DNA of 64,000 bases, from assembly GCF_014284275.1 (NCBI RefSeq), contig NZ_JACOFU010000001.1, positions 558,001-622,000 on the forward strand. Reading direction: 5' to 3'. The stretch is from Affinundibacterium amnicola (GTDB taxonomy: Bacteria; Pseudomonadota; Gammaproteobacteria; Burkholderiales; Burkholderiaceae_D). A model generated the notes under the pieces. The model did no database searches and was not told where the DNA came from. It was given only the letters and a program-made list of their open reading frames with translations. The translations under genes were made by a program, and so were the position numbers. Of this stretch, positions 56,377 to 64,000 are shown in pieces. Numbering within the stretch: the first letter of the stretch is position 1; each line of letters starts with the position of its first letter.

Positions 56377-56407
56377 AAAAAAAGCCACGCATACCGTGGC
56401 TTTTTTT
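56377..56407. terminator. Bidirectional terminator after the cytochrome genes
   Basis: AGCCACG (56383-56389), loop CATAC, CGTGGCT (56395-56401), flanked by six A and seven T. It is shared with the convergent DUF1841 gene. Confidence 0.92.
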
Positions 56408-56420
56408 ATTGGTATCGAAC

Positions 56421-56852
56421 TTATTTCCCTGCACGTTTCATTAACGAGGACAGGTAGGCTTCGCCATCAGGTGGTGTGCCATTTCGTTGCGAATTCCAGA
56501 TCATTTCACCTAAACAATCCATCATTTCATGGTGTGCTTCATGGATGGAATTTTTTTTGTGTGCTAATGCTTCGTAGGCGATGCGAACACCTTGAGGTTG
56601 GTTAATGGTGACTTGTTCGGCAATCGTCAAATGCATAGAAAGATGTAAAAACGGATTGGTTTTGCCTGAATCTACGCTGTAGTTACGTTGCAATGCCGCT
56701 TCGACATCGCGGAAATCATCTGCATATTCAGGATGTTGAGAAATCCAATCGGCGGCGATGGTTTCTAATGGTGTGAGAATTTCTTTGGCGTGATATTTGC
56801 GAAAAGTCTCGCAAAAAAAGCGGCGTACATCGTCTTGACTGGGATTAAACAT
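56421..56852 (-). CDS. DUF1841-family protein
   Basis: 143 residues, soluble. The family pattern is clear: FFCETFRKYHAKEILTPLE, HPEYADDFRDVEAALQ, NPFLHLSMHLTIAEQ and AHHEMMDCLGEMIWNSQRN. Several His (HLSMHL, EAHHEMM) could bind metal, but the function of DUF1841 is not established. Convergent with the cytochromes and sharing their terminator; divergent from the RutE-like gene. Confidence 0.88.
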   Translation of the reverse strand: MFNPSQDDVRRFFCETFRKYHAKEILTPLETIAADWISQHPEYADDFRDVEAALQRNYSVDSGKTNPFLHLSMHLTIAEQVTINQPQGVRIAYEALAHKKNSIHEAHHEMMDCLGEMIWNSQRNGTPPDGEAYLSSLMKRAGK

Positions 56853-57023
56853 GTTCTGCTTGGTTAAGTTTGTTGCTTGATCAGGATTTCTTTAGTGTGC
56901 GGTATTTTACTGGGAATTTGATGTTCCCGTAATTTTTGCCTGACCATATTGGGGAGCATGGCTCTGAAGAAAAAACTATTTTCGGTTATGATCGCGACTT
57001 CGTTTATTGAAAGTTATTTCATC

Positions 57024-57608
57024 ATGTTAAATCAAGAATCTTTAGACTTATTGTTTGCTTCCGCACGCACCCACAATGTTTGGTTAGATAAGCCAGTGAG
57101 TGATGAGCAAATTCAAGCCATTTACCATGCGATGAAATGGGCACCGACATCGGCTAACTCATGCCCGGCACGTTTTGTCTTTGTAAAATCTGCCGAGCAA
57201 AAAGAGAAACTGGTGGAATGCATGTCGCCAGGTAATGCTGTAAAAACACGTCAAGCACCTGTGACAGTGATCATCGGTATGGATTTGGCGTTTTATGAGA
57301 AATTGATTAAATTATTTCCACATGCGCCAGATGCGCGCTCTTGGTTTGAAGGTAATCAAGCGAATATTGAAGCGACTGCTTTCCGAAATTCGAGTTTGCA
57401 AGGTGCTTACCTGATGATGGCGGCACGTGCTTTAGGTTTGGATTGTGGCCCTATGTCAGGATTTGATGCGGATAAAATCAATGCTGCCTTTTTTGCGGAT
57501 ACGCCAGTAAAAGTGAATTTTGTGTGCAGTATCGGTTATGGTGATGCGGAAAAATTATTTCCACGTTCGCCACGTTTGGATTTTGATGAGGCTTGTCAAA
57601 TCGTTTAA
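57024..57608 (+). CDS. RutE-like NAD(P)H-dependent reductase (nitroreductase family, 3 of 3)
   Basis: 194 residues from ATG 57024, matching the 196-residue RutE of E. coli; the frame runs on to 56949 but those 25 residues are not family-like. Motifs: [39 protein letters not shown] and [20 protein letters not shown]. RutE reduces malonic semialdehyde to 3-hydroxypropionate in pyrimidine breakdown; no other rut gene is nearby, so the role is a guess from family. The transcript ends in a hairpin overlapping nth. Confidence 0.9.
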   Translation: MLNQESLDLLFASARTHNVWLDKPVSDEQIQAIYHAMKWAPTSANSCPARFVFVKSAEQKEKLVECMSPGNAVKTRQAPVTVIIGMDLAFYEKLIKLFPHAPDARSWFEGNQANIEATAFRNSSLQGAYLMMAARALGLDCGPMSGFDADKINAAFFADTPVKVNFVCSIGYGDAEKLFPRSPRLDFDEACQIV

Positions 57609-57632
57609 TTAAACTTTGTACTCGTAATTAAG

Positions 57633-57669
57633 AAGCGCTCTTACACATTTTCTGGTAAGGGCGTTTTTT
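57633..57669 (+). terminator. Terminator of the RutE-like gene, overlapping nth
   Basis: CGCTCTTAC (57636-57644) pairs with GTAAGGGCG (57655-57663), one G-U, followed by six T. The stem includes the stop codon and last codons of the convergent nth gene. Confidence 0.7.
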
Positions 57670-58288
57670 GTTTGAATTCACACAAATCAGCAATCATACA
57701 ATTCCAACATTTGGGTGTGCGCGCAATGCAAGTGTAGCGACCATGCAAGATCAGCCAATGATGGGCATCGAGCTTGAAGTCATTCGGCACAAATTTCAAT
57801 AATCTTTCTTCGACGATATCAACGTTTTTTCCTGGCGCGATACCAGTGCGATTTGAAACGCGGAAAATATGCGTGTCGACCGCAATCGTAGGCTCACCAA
57901 ATGCAGTGTTGAGCACGACATTCGCCGTTTTTCTACCGACGCCAGGTAGTGCTTCTAAAGCTTCTCGGGTGCGTGGTACTTCACCTTTGTGTTGTTCTAG
58001 CAAAATGCGGCAGGTCTCTATGGTGTTTTTTGCTTTGGTGCGAAATAGGCCTATCGTTTGTATATAAGGAATTAAGCCGTCTACGCCTAAATCAAATATT
58101 TTCTGTGGTGTATTGGCGATAGGGTAGAGCCGTTTAGTCGCTTTATTTACGGAGACGTCGGTCGCTTGGGCGGATAGTAAGACCGCGATCAATAATTCAA
58201 ATGGTGTTGTGTATTCTAGCTCGGTGGTCGGATGCGGATTTTGTGCTCGCAAGCGGGTGAATATTTCCAGGCGTTTGTTGGCATTCAT
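57641..58288 (-). CDS. nth: Endonuclease III
   Basis: DNA glycosylase/AP lyase for oxidised pyrimidines. 215 residues with helix-hairpin-helix LPGVGRKTANVV carrying catalytic Lys120, and Asp138 in IAVDTHIFRV. The 4Fe-4S cysteines are 187, 194, 197 and 203 (C-x6-C-x2-C-x5-C), the same numbering as E. coli. It follows rsxB by 21 bases, a conserved pair in proteobacteria. Its 3' end overlaps the terminator of the convergent gene. Confidence 0.97.
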   Translation of the reverse strand: MNANKRLEIFTRLRAQNPHPTTELEYTTPFELLIAVLLSAQATDVSVNKATKRLYPIANTPQKIFDLGVDGLIPYIQTIGLFRTKAKNTIETCRILLEQHKGEVPRTREALEALPGVGRKTANVVLNTAFGEPTIAVDTHIFRVSNRTGIAPGKNVDIVEERLLKFVPNDFKLDAHHWLILHGRYTCIARTPKCWNCMIADLCEFKQKTPLPENV

Positions 58289-58309
58289 AAAATTTCTGTC
58301 GGCTTAATA

Positions 58310-58984
58310 TTATTGTTGCTGCTCTTTTTTGTTGGTGGCGCGTAAGATTGCATTGGCGATGATTTTCTTCTTGCGCTCTTTTTCATCTAACTCACTTTGC
58401 GTTTCTGCGGTCTCGGACGAGACTAATTTGAGTTTTTCGTGCGCCTTTGCTAATAAGCGTTTTTCATTTTCCTGTTTTTCTCGAATGAGGCGCAGTTCTC
58501 TTTGTTGATAGCGTAATTTCGCGCTATCAGCTTGTTCTTGTGACCACGCTTGCCAGCCCGTTTTGTTGAGTGAGTCACTGCTTGGAATCATCGCGATGCA
58601 ATCTACAGGGCATGGTGCTACGCATAGGTCGCAGCCAGTGCATAGCTCTGGAATCACGGTGTGCATTTGTTTATTCGCCCCCATGATGGCATCGACCGGG
58701 CACGCTTGTATGCAAAGTGTGCAGCCTATACATACTGCTTCATCGATGAAGGCGAGGGTGCGCGGTTTTTCTACGCCATTATTGGGATTTAATGGAATAC
58801 TTGCTTGCCCTAGTAAGTCAGCGAGTTTGTTGATGCCTTCCTGCCCGCCTGGTGGGCATTGGTTATAACTGGCAGTACTATCGGCAATTGCTTGGGCGTA
58901 AGCGCGACAAGCTGGATATCCACATTTGGTGCATTGAGTTTGTGGCAATAAATTATTGATTTGTTCAGCGAGAGTCGATGCCAC
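58310..58984 (-). CDS. rsxB: RnfB/RsxB-type iron-sulfur electron transfer protein
   Basis: 224 residues. N-terminal 4Fe-4S cluster cysteines 18, 21, 26 and 43 (CTKCGYPAC), then a double ferredoxin domain: C85-x2-C88-x2-C91-x3-C95 and C115-x2-C118-x2-C121-x3-C125. The C-terminal 80 residues are a charged coiled-coil. It lacks the N-terminal membrane helix of true RnfB and no other rnf/rsx genes are present, so it is the soluble orphan type linked to nth. Electron partner unknown. Confidence 0.9.
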   Translation of the reverse strand: MASTLAEQINNLLPQTQCTKCGYPACRAYAQAIADSTASYNQCPPGGQEGINKLADLLGQASIPLNPNNGVEKPRTLAFIDEAVCIGCTLCIQACPVDAIMGANKQMHTVIPELCTGCDLCVAPCPVDCIAMIPSSDSLNKTGWQAWSQEQADSAKLRYQQRELRLIREKQENEKRLLAKAHEKLKLVSSETAETQSELDEKERKKKIIANAILRATNKKEQQQ

Positions 58985-59125
58985 GGCGTTTATTCTTTGA
59001 GCGATAAAGTCAGTATTATCCTCTCAAAGCCAAGGCTGAACAAATCTCTTGCTAGAATCTTCACAAGTGCAGGCGATTATATTGCAATAATGCTAGAAAA
59101 ATGCCAATTGGAAAGTATTCTGCGA

Positions 59126-59154
59126 TTGCTTGAGGACGTCAATTGCGCTATAAT
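59126..59154 (+). promoter_or_regulatory. Sigma-70 promoter of carAB
   Basis: TTGCTT (59126-59131), 17-base spacer, TATAAT (59149-59154), a perfect -10. Predicted start near 59161, leaving about 168 bases of untranslated leader before carA. The region 58985-59328 otherwise contains only an implausible frame. Confidence 0.65.
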
Positions 59155-59328
59155 TCGAGGGTTTAGCTTATTCAAATCTCGTCGTAGCGCATATCCAAAA
59201 AATCACTCTCTAATTTGATTGTTCCTCATTCTCCGGATAGCGCTCTGTTATTAAAGCGGTGTTCTGAGAACAGCAAGTAACGATCGATGTTTGGGCGCGC
59301 AACGGCGGTAACACTACAGGAGTTGCCC

Positions 59329-60504
59329 TTGCTGCCCATTCCGCAGTCCTTAAGTTCCAATCCCGATACCGTCGCTATTCTTGCCCTCGCTGATGGCACG
59401 ATTTTTACGGGTGTCTCCATTGGCGCCGCCGGTCATACGATCGGTGAAGTTGTTTTCAATACTTCCATGACTGGTTATCAAGAAATCTTGACTGACCCTA
59501 GTTATAGTTCCCAAATCGTTACCTTAACTTATCCGCACATCGGCAATACGGGTGTGAATGCGGAAGACGTCGAATCCGACAAAATTCATGCTGCTGGTTT
59601 GATCATCAAAGATCTGCCGTTGCTAGTATCAAATTTCCGTTCTGAGCAATCTTTGACGGATTACCTGAAATCACAAAATATCGTTGCCATCGCTGGCATA
59701 GATACGCGCAAATTAACGCGTATCTTGCGCGAAAAAGGTGCGCAAGGTGGCGCGATTTTGGTGGGCAAGGATGCAGCGAAAGCTTTAGAGTTGGCGAAGT
59801 CTTTCCCAGGTTTGTCGGGCATGGATCTGGCGAAAGTGGTTTCTGTTTCTCAGTCTTATGAATGGACAGAAGCAGAATGGAAACTCGGTCAAGGCTACGG
59901 ACAATTAAGCAATCCAGAATTTCATGTCGTTGCTTTCGACTTCGGCGTAAAGCGTAATATTCTGCGTATGTTGGCAGAGCGCGGTTGCAAAGTTACCGTG
60001 TTGCCAGCGCAATCTACAGCGGCGGACGTACTGGCATTAAATCCTGATGGCGTATTTTTATCGAATGGTCCTGGTGATCCAGAACCTTGCGATTACGCGA
60101 TTGCGGCGTCTAAAGAATTGATCGAAAAAGGCATCCCAACTTTCGGTATTTGTCTTGGTCATCAAATCATGGCCTTGGCGTCTGGCGCAAAAACTTTGAA
60201 GATGAAGTTTGGTCATCACGGCGCGAATCACCCTGTACAAGATCTCGATACTAAACAAGTGCTGATTACATCGCAGAATCATGGCTTCGCAGTCGATGCA
60301 GCATCCTTGCCAGATAATTGTCGCGTTACGCATGTGTCTTTGTTTGATGGTTCTTTGCAAGGTTTTGCTCGTACCGATAAACCAGCATTTTGTTTCCAAG
60401 GTCATCCTGAAGCTTCACCAGGTCCGCATGATATTGCCTACCTGTTTGACCGTTTCACGAACTTGATGAAGACAGCAAAGTTGGAGAAAAACAAAAATGC
60501 CTAA
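59329..60504 (+). CDS. carA: Carbamoyl-phosphate synthase small subunit
   Basis: Glutaminase subunit that feeds ammonia to CarB for carbamoyl phosphate. 391 residues from TTG 59329: AGGAG at 59318-59322 is six bases before it, and homologs start just before [12 protein letters not shown]. An ATG at 59287 would add 14 residues but has no ribosome site. N-terminal domain [21 protein letters not shown]; class I amidotransferase domain with nucleophile Cys in [10 protein letters not shown], and [10 protein letters not shown]. The stop overlaps the carB start by eight bases. Confidence 0.95.
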   Translation: MLPIPQSLSSNPDTVAILALADGTIFTGVSIGAAGHTIGEVVFNTSMTGYQEILTDPSYSSQIVTLTYPHIGNTGVNAEDVESDKIHAAGLIIKDLPLLVSNFRSEQSLTDYLKSQNIVAIAGIDTRKLTRILREKGAQGGAILVGKDAAKALELAKSFPGLSGMDLAKVVSVSQSYEWTEAEWKLGQGYGQLSNPEFHVVAFDFGVKRNILRMLAERGCKVTVLPAQSTAADVLALNPDGVFLSNGPGDPEPCDYAIAASKELIEKGIPTFGICLGHQIMALASGAKTLKMKFGHHGANHPVQDLDTKQVLITSQNHGFAVDAASLPDNCRVTHVSLFDGSLQGFARTDKPAFCFQGHPEASPGPHDIAYLFDRFTNLMKTAKLEKNKNA

Positions 60505-63500
60505 GCGTATAGACATAAAAAGTATTTTAATTATCGGCGCTGGTCCTATCATCATTGGTCAGGCTTGTGAGTTCGATTATTCTGGCGCACAGGCTTGCAA
60601 AGCTTTGCGTGAAGAAGGTTACAAAGTTATTTTGGTGAACAGTAATCCTGCCACCATCATGACCGATCCAGAAATGGCCGATGTGACTTACATTGAGCCA
60701 ATTACCTGGCAAGTCGTTGAGCGCATCATCGCCAAAGAACGTCCAGATGCGATCTTGCCGACGATGGGCGGTCAGACTGCTTTGAACTGCGCTTTGGATT
60801 TGCATAAGCATGGCGTGCTGGAGAAATATAAATGTGAATTGATTGGTGCATCTCCGGAAGCAATTGATAAAGCGGAAGATCGTTCGAAATTCAAAGATGC
60901 GATGACCAAAATTGGTCTCGGTTCTGCGCGTTCTGGCGTGGCGCATAGCATGGAAGAATCATGGGCTGTACAAAAGACAGTCGGCTTCCCAGTCATCATT
61001 CGTCCATCTTTCACGATGGGTGGCACGGGTGGTGGTATCGCCTACAACGAAGAAGAATTCGAAACGATTTGCAAACGCGGTTTGGAAGCATCACCAACCA
61101 ACGAATTATTGATTGAAGAATCTTTGATTGGCTGGAAAGAGTACGAGATGGAAGTGGTGCGCGATAAAGCGGACAACTGCATCATTGTGTGCTCGATTGA
61201 GAACTTAGACCCTATGGGCGTGCATACGGGTGATTCGATTACGGTAGCGCCAGCACAAACTTTGACCGACAAAGAATACCAAATCATGCGTAATGCCTCT
61301 TTGGCAGTGTTGCGCGAAATTGGTGTCGATACGGGCGGTTCCAACGTACAGTTCTCCGTCAATCCTGCCGATGGTCGCATGATCGTCATTGAGATGAATC
61401 CACGTGTCTCACGTTCATCTGCTTTGGCATCGAAAGCGACTGGTTTTCCAATCGCGAAGATCGCGGCGAAACTTGCGGTCGGTTTCACACTCGATGAATT
61501 GCGTAACGAAATTACGGGTGGTCAAACACCAGCGTCTTTCGAGCCATCTATCGATTACGTGGTAACGAAGATCCCACGTTTTACTTTCGAAAAATTCCCG
61601 CAAGCGGATAATCGTTTGACGACACAGATGAAGTCAGTCGGTGAAGTGATGGCTATCGGTCGTACTTTCCAAGAATCCTTCCAAAAAGCATTGCGTGGTT
61701 TGGAAGTTGGCGTCGATGGCATGAATGAAAAAACCACCGACCGCGAAGTTTTGGAAAAAGAACTTGGCGCTCCAGGTCCAGATCGTATCTGGTACGTTGG
61801 TGATGCGTTCGCGCAAGGTTTTACGATGGAAGAAGTGCATCAACTGACGCGCATCGATCCGTGGTTCTTGGAGCAAATCAAAGACATCGTCGATATTGAA
61901 TTATGGTTAGAAACACAGTCTTTGGATGCCATCGATAAAGATTTGTTGTTGAAGCTGAAGAAAAAAGGTTTCTCTGATCGTCGTCTGGCAAAACTTTTGA
62001 AATCCACAGGTACAGCCGTGCGTGAAAAACGTATTGCTTTGAATGTGCGTCCTGTCTATAAACGTGTTGATACTTGTGCCGGTGAGTTCGCAACTAAAAC
62101 AGCATACATGTATTCTACTTATGAAGATGAGTGCGAATCAGCGCCAACCGATAAGAAGAAAATCATCGTCCTAGGCGGAGGTCCAAACCGTATCGGTCAA
62201 GGTATTGAATTTGATTATTGCTGCGTGCATGCGGCATTTGCGATGCGTGAAGATGGCTATGAAACGATTATGGTTAACTGTAATCCAGAAACCGTCTCCA
62301 CTGACTACGATACTTCCGATCGTTTGTATTTCGAACCATTGACTTTGGAAGATGTTTTGGAAATCGTTGATCTGGAAAAACCAGTTGGCGTGATCGTGCA
62401 ATATGGTGGTCAGACGCCATTGAAATTGGCATTGGAATTAGAAGCGAATGGTGTACCGATTATTGGCACTTCGCCGGACATGATTGATGCAGCAGAAGAT
62501 CGTGAACGCTTCCAGAAAATGTTGCATGAATTAGGCTTGCGTCAACCACCTAATCGCACAGCACGTACGGAAGATGAAGCGATCGCTTTGGCACAAGAAA
62601 TCGGTTATCCACTCGTGGTGCGTCCATCTTATGTACTCGGTGGTCGTGCAATGGAAATCGTGCATGAACAACGCGATCTGGAACGCTATATGCGCGAAGC
62701 GGTCAAAGTGTCACACGATTCCCCAGTGTTGTTGGATCGATTCTTAAATGACGCGATTGAAGTTGACGTTGATTGTTTGTCTGACGGTACACGCACTTTC
62801 ATCGGTGGCGTCATGGAGCATATCGAACAAGCTGGCGTGCACTCTGGTGACTCCGCTTGTTCTTTGCCACCGTACTCTTTGAAGCAAGCAACAATTGATG
62901 AATTAAAGCGTCAAACCAGTTTGATGGCCAAAGGCTTGAATGTGGTCGGTTTGATGAACGTGCAATTCGCGATTCAACAAAAAGATGGCGAAGATGTCGT
63001 CTACGTGTTGGAAGTGAATCCGCGCGCGTCCCGTACTGTGCCTTATGTTTCTAAGGTCACTGGTTTGCAGTTAGCGAAAATAGCGGCGCGTTGCATGGTT
63101 GGTCAGTCTTTGGATTCTCAAGGTATTTATAAAGAAGTGATTCCATCCTACTTCAGCGTGAAAGAAGCGGTGTTCCCGTTCGTGAAGTTCCCTGGCGTCG
63201 ATACGATTTTGGGGCCTGAAATGAAATCGACCGGTGAAGTCATGGGCGTTGGCAAGACTTTCGGTGAAGCTTTTGTTAAATCGCAATTGGGCGCAGGCGT
63301 TAAATTGCCAAGATCCGGTAAAGTGTTCTTGACCGTCAAAAATGCGGATAAGCCTCGTGCAATTAATATCGCGAAGAACTTGATCGCGATGGGTTTTGAG
63401 TTGGTTGCTACTAAGGGGACTGCAGCGGCAATTTCAGCTGCTGGCGTGACTTGTGCATCAGTAAATAAAGTCGCTGAAGGTCGTCCACACGTGGTTGATT

Positions 63501-63715
63501 TGTTGAAGAACCGTGAAGTGGTGATGGTCATCAACACCGTTGAAGAAAAACGCAATGCAATTGCCGATTCTCGTTCGATTCGTGTTTCGGCTTTAGCTTC
63601 GGGGGCGACGACAATCACAACGATTGCGGGTGCCGAAGCTGCGGTGGAAGGTATGCGTCATTTGGATGAATTGCATGTCTATGATTTACAAGGTCTGCAT
63701 AAGTCTTTACACTAA
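60497..63715 (+). CDS. carB: Carbamoyl-phosphate synthase large subunit
   Basis: ATP-dependent synthesis of carbamoyl phosphate for arginine and pyrimidines. 1072 residues (E. coli 1073). Two homologous ATP-grasp halves (carboxyphosphate: [22 protein letters not shown]; carbamoyl phosphate: [16 protein letters not shown]), oligomerisation region and a C-terminal MGS-like regulatory domain ([33 protein letters not shown]). ATG 60497 overlaps carA by eight bases. Product used by ArgF at 30100-31017. A long hairpin follows, then greA. Confidence 0.98.
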   Translation: MPKRIDIKSILIIGAGPIIIGQACEFDYSGAQACKALREEGYKVILVNSNPATIMTDPEMADVTYIEPITWQVVERIIAKERPDAILPTMGGQTALNCALDLHKHGVLEKYKCELIGASPEAIDKAEDRSKFKDAMTKIGLGSARSGVAHSMEESWAVQKTVGFPVIIRPSFTMGGTGGGIAYNEEEFETICKRGLEASPTNELLIEESLIGWKEYEMEVVRDKADNCIIVCSIENLDPMGVHTGDSITVAPAQTLTDKEYQIMRNASLAVLREIGVDTGGSNVQFSVNPADGRMIVIEMNPRVSRSSALASKATGFPIAKIAAKLAVGFTLDELRNEITGGQTPASFEPSIDYVVTKIPRFTFEKFPQADNRLTTQMKSVGEVMAIGRTFQESFQKALRGLEVGVDGMNEKTTDREVLEKELGAPGPDRIWYVGDAFAQGFTMEEVHQLTRIDPWFLEQIKDIVDIELWLETQSLDAIDKDLLLKLKKKGFSDRRLAKLLKSTGTAVREKRIALNVRPVYKRVDTCAGEFATKTAYMYSTYEDECESAPTDKKKIIVLGGGPNRIGQGIEFDYCCVHAAFAMREDGYETIMVNCNPETVSTDYDTSDRLYFEPLTLEDVLEIVDLEKPVGVIVQYGGQTPLKLALELEANGVPIIGTSPDMIDAAEDRERFQKMLHELGLRQPPNRTARTEDEAIALAQEIGYPLVVRPSYVLGGRAMEIVHEQRDLERYMREAVKVSHDSPVLLDRFLNDAIEVDVDCLSDGTRTFIGGVMEHIEQAGVHSGDSACSLPPYSLKQATIDELKRQTSLMAKGLNVVGLMNVQFAIQQKDGEDVVYVLEVNPRASRTVPYVSKVTGLQLAKIAARCMVGQSLDSQGIYKEVIPSYFSVKEAVFPFVKFPGVDTILGPEMKSTGEVMGVGKTFGEAFVKSQLGAGVKLPRSGKVFLTVKNADKPRAINIAKNLIAMGFELVATKGTAAAISAAGVTCASVNKVAEGRPHVVDLLKNREVVMVINTVEEKRNAIADSRSIRVSALASGATTITTIAGAEAAVEGMRHLDELHVYDLQGLHKSLH

Positions 63716-63757
63716 GCGCAATTCTGCGAATTCCTAGCTAATAGGAAATCGCGCACT

Positions 63758-63810
63758 GAGAGGTCACAATCAACAATGAGCCATCATTGTTCTTGTGACC
63801 TCTCTACTTT
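63758..63810 (+). terminator. Long hairpin terminator between carB and greA
   Basis: GAGAGGTCACAA (63758-63769) with TTGTGACCTCTC (63793-63804) and, inside, AACAATGA (63772-63779) with TCATTGTT (63784-63791) form a 20-bp stem with a small internal bulge. A short T-rich tract follows. Confidence 0.75.
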
Positions 63811-63903
63811 TAGGCATGATGGCAATCCATCTTGTTTTTTTAACTTGGGATTTTATCCTAGGATTTTTTTTCCTAATTTTTTACGTGAATATTGTAGATA
63901 GCT

Positions 63904-64000
63904 ATGAGTACAGTACCCCTGACTAAATTTGGTGCAGAATTGATCAAGCAAGAATTGCACAAATTAAAGACCAAAGAACGTCCAGAAGTGATCAACGCGA
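63904..64000 (+). CDS. greA: Transcript cleavage factor GreA (3' end cut off by window)
   Basis: First 32 codons only: MSTVPLTKFGAELIKQEL followed by HKLKTKERPEVINA, the N-terminal coiled-coil of GreA with its usual TKFGAE start and LK-rich heptads. GreA rescues backtracked RNA polymerase. Position directly after carB is common in proteobacteria. The remaining 125 or so residues lie outside the window. The start is ATG 63904, with no strong ribosome site. Confidence 0.93.
   Translation, partial: MSTVPLTKFGAELIKQELHKLKTKERPEVINA

Noticed and set aside
58961-59218. 85-codon plus-strand ORF between rsxB and carA
   Set aside because: It starts inside rsxB on the other strand, has no ribosome site or family character, and contains the carA promoter.
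59287-59328. ATG start for carA
   Set aside because: No ribosome site; AGGAG at 59318-59322 and homolog length favour TTG 59329.

Overview
The window is a contiguous stretch of betaproteobacterial chromosome. Gene content and order (flgFGHIJKL; glnE divergent from yhdP, then nitrilase and tldD; an argD-argF-argG operon; DUF3460-scpA-panC; rsxB-nth; carA-carB-greA) and the moderate, slightly A/T-leaning composition point to Burkholderiales, most likely Oxalobacteraceae (Undibacterium-like). That placement is by recall of synteny and protein style, not by a search. No tRNA, rRNA, CRISPR array, prophage or intact insertion sequence was seen. Nearly everything is core metabolism or cell-envelope biology.

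Layout. 1-8178: distal half of a flagellar rod/ring/hook operon (flgF truncated by the window edge, then flgG, H, I, J, K, L), with a convincing sigma-28 promoter before flgK. 8274-13459: PP2C phosphatase, YdcH-like small protein, DinG-type helicase, a nitroreductase, and a penicillin-binding D,D-endopeptidase. 13621-25574: glnE (minus), then yhdP, a nitrilase-family amidase, tldD, a second nitroreductase, and aroG preceded by a Phe/Tyr-rich leader peptide and attenuator. 25708-32579: aspartic protease, yajQ, murB, ppnP, and the arginine operon argD-argF-argG on the minus strand, preceded by an Arg-Arg-Arg leader ORF and an intrinsic terminator. 32673-43425: ferredoxin-type reductase, SDR, PHP phosphoesterase, htpX, yciO, site-2-protease-like protein, methyltransferase, dapA, bamC, an Ala-rich lipoprotein, roxA and an FKBP isomerase. 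43511-50255 (all minus): BtuF-like protein, panC, scpA, DUF3460, LOG, TetR, RDD, and an ECF-sigma cluster with a one-TM protein and a periplasmic helical protein. 50871-54318: ilvB-ilvN-ilvC. 54539-64000: MoxR ATPase, two cytochromes c, DUF1841, RutE-like reductase, nth, rsxB, carA-carB and the start of greA.

How the genes work together. Several units converge on arginine and carbamoyl phosphate: carAB makes carbamoyl phosphate, ArgF uses it on ornithine, ArgG continues, and ArgD acts upstream. GlnE tunes glutamine synthetase, which feeds CarA. AroG and IlvBNC start aromatic and branched-chain amino-acid synthesis; DapA and MurB feed peptidoglycan.

The strongest candidates for something not previously described are: (1) a complete-looking ribosome-mediated arginine attenuator before argDFG, with three consecutive Arg codons and mutually exclusive 1:2, 2:3 and 3:4 pairings; (2) a Phe/Tyr leader before aroG of the same logic; (3) a second, synonymously diverged copy of the last 13 codons of ilvC downstream of the ilvC terminator; (4) two copies of a ~100-bp hairpin element with a compensatory base-pair change; (5) an ECF sigma / one-TM / periplasmic-helix gene set that resembles a CnrYXH-type signalling module in architecture.
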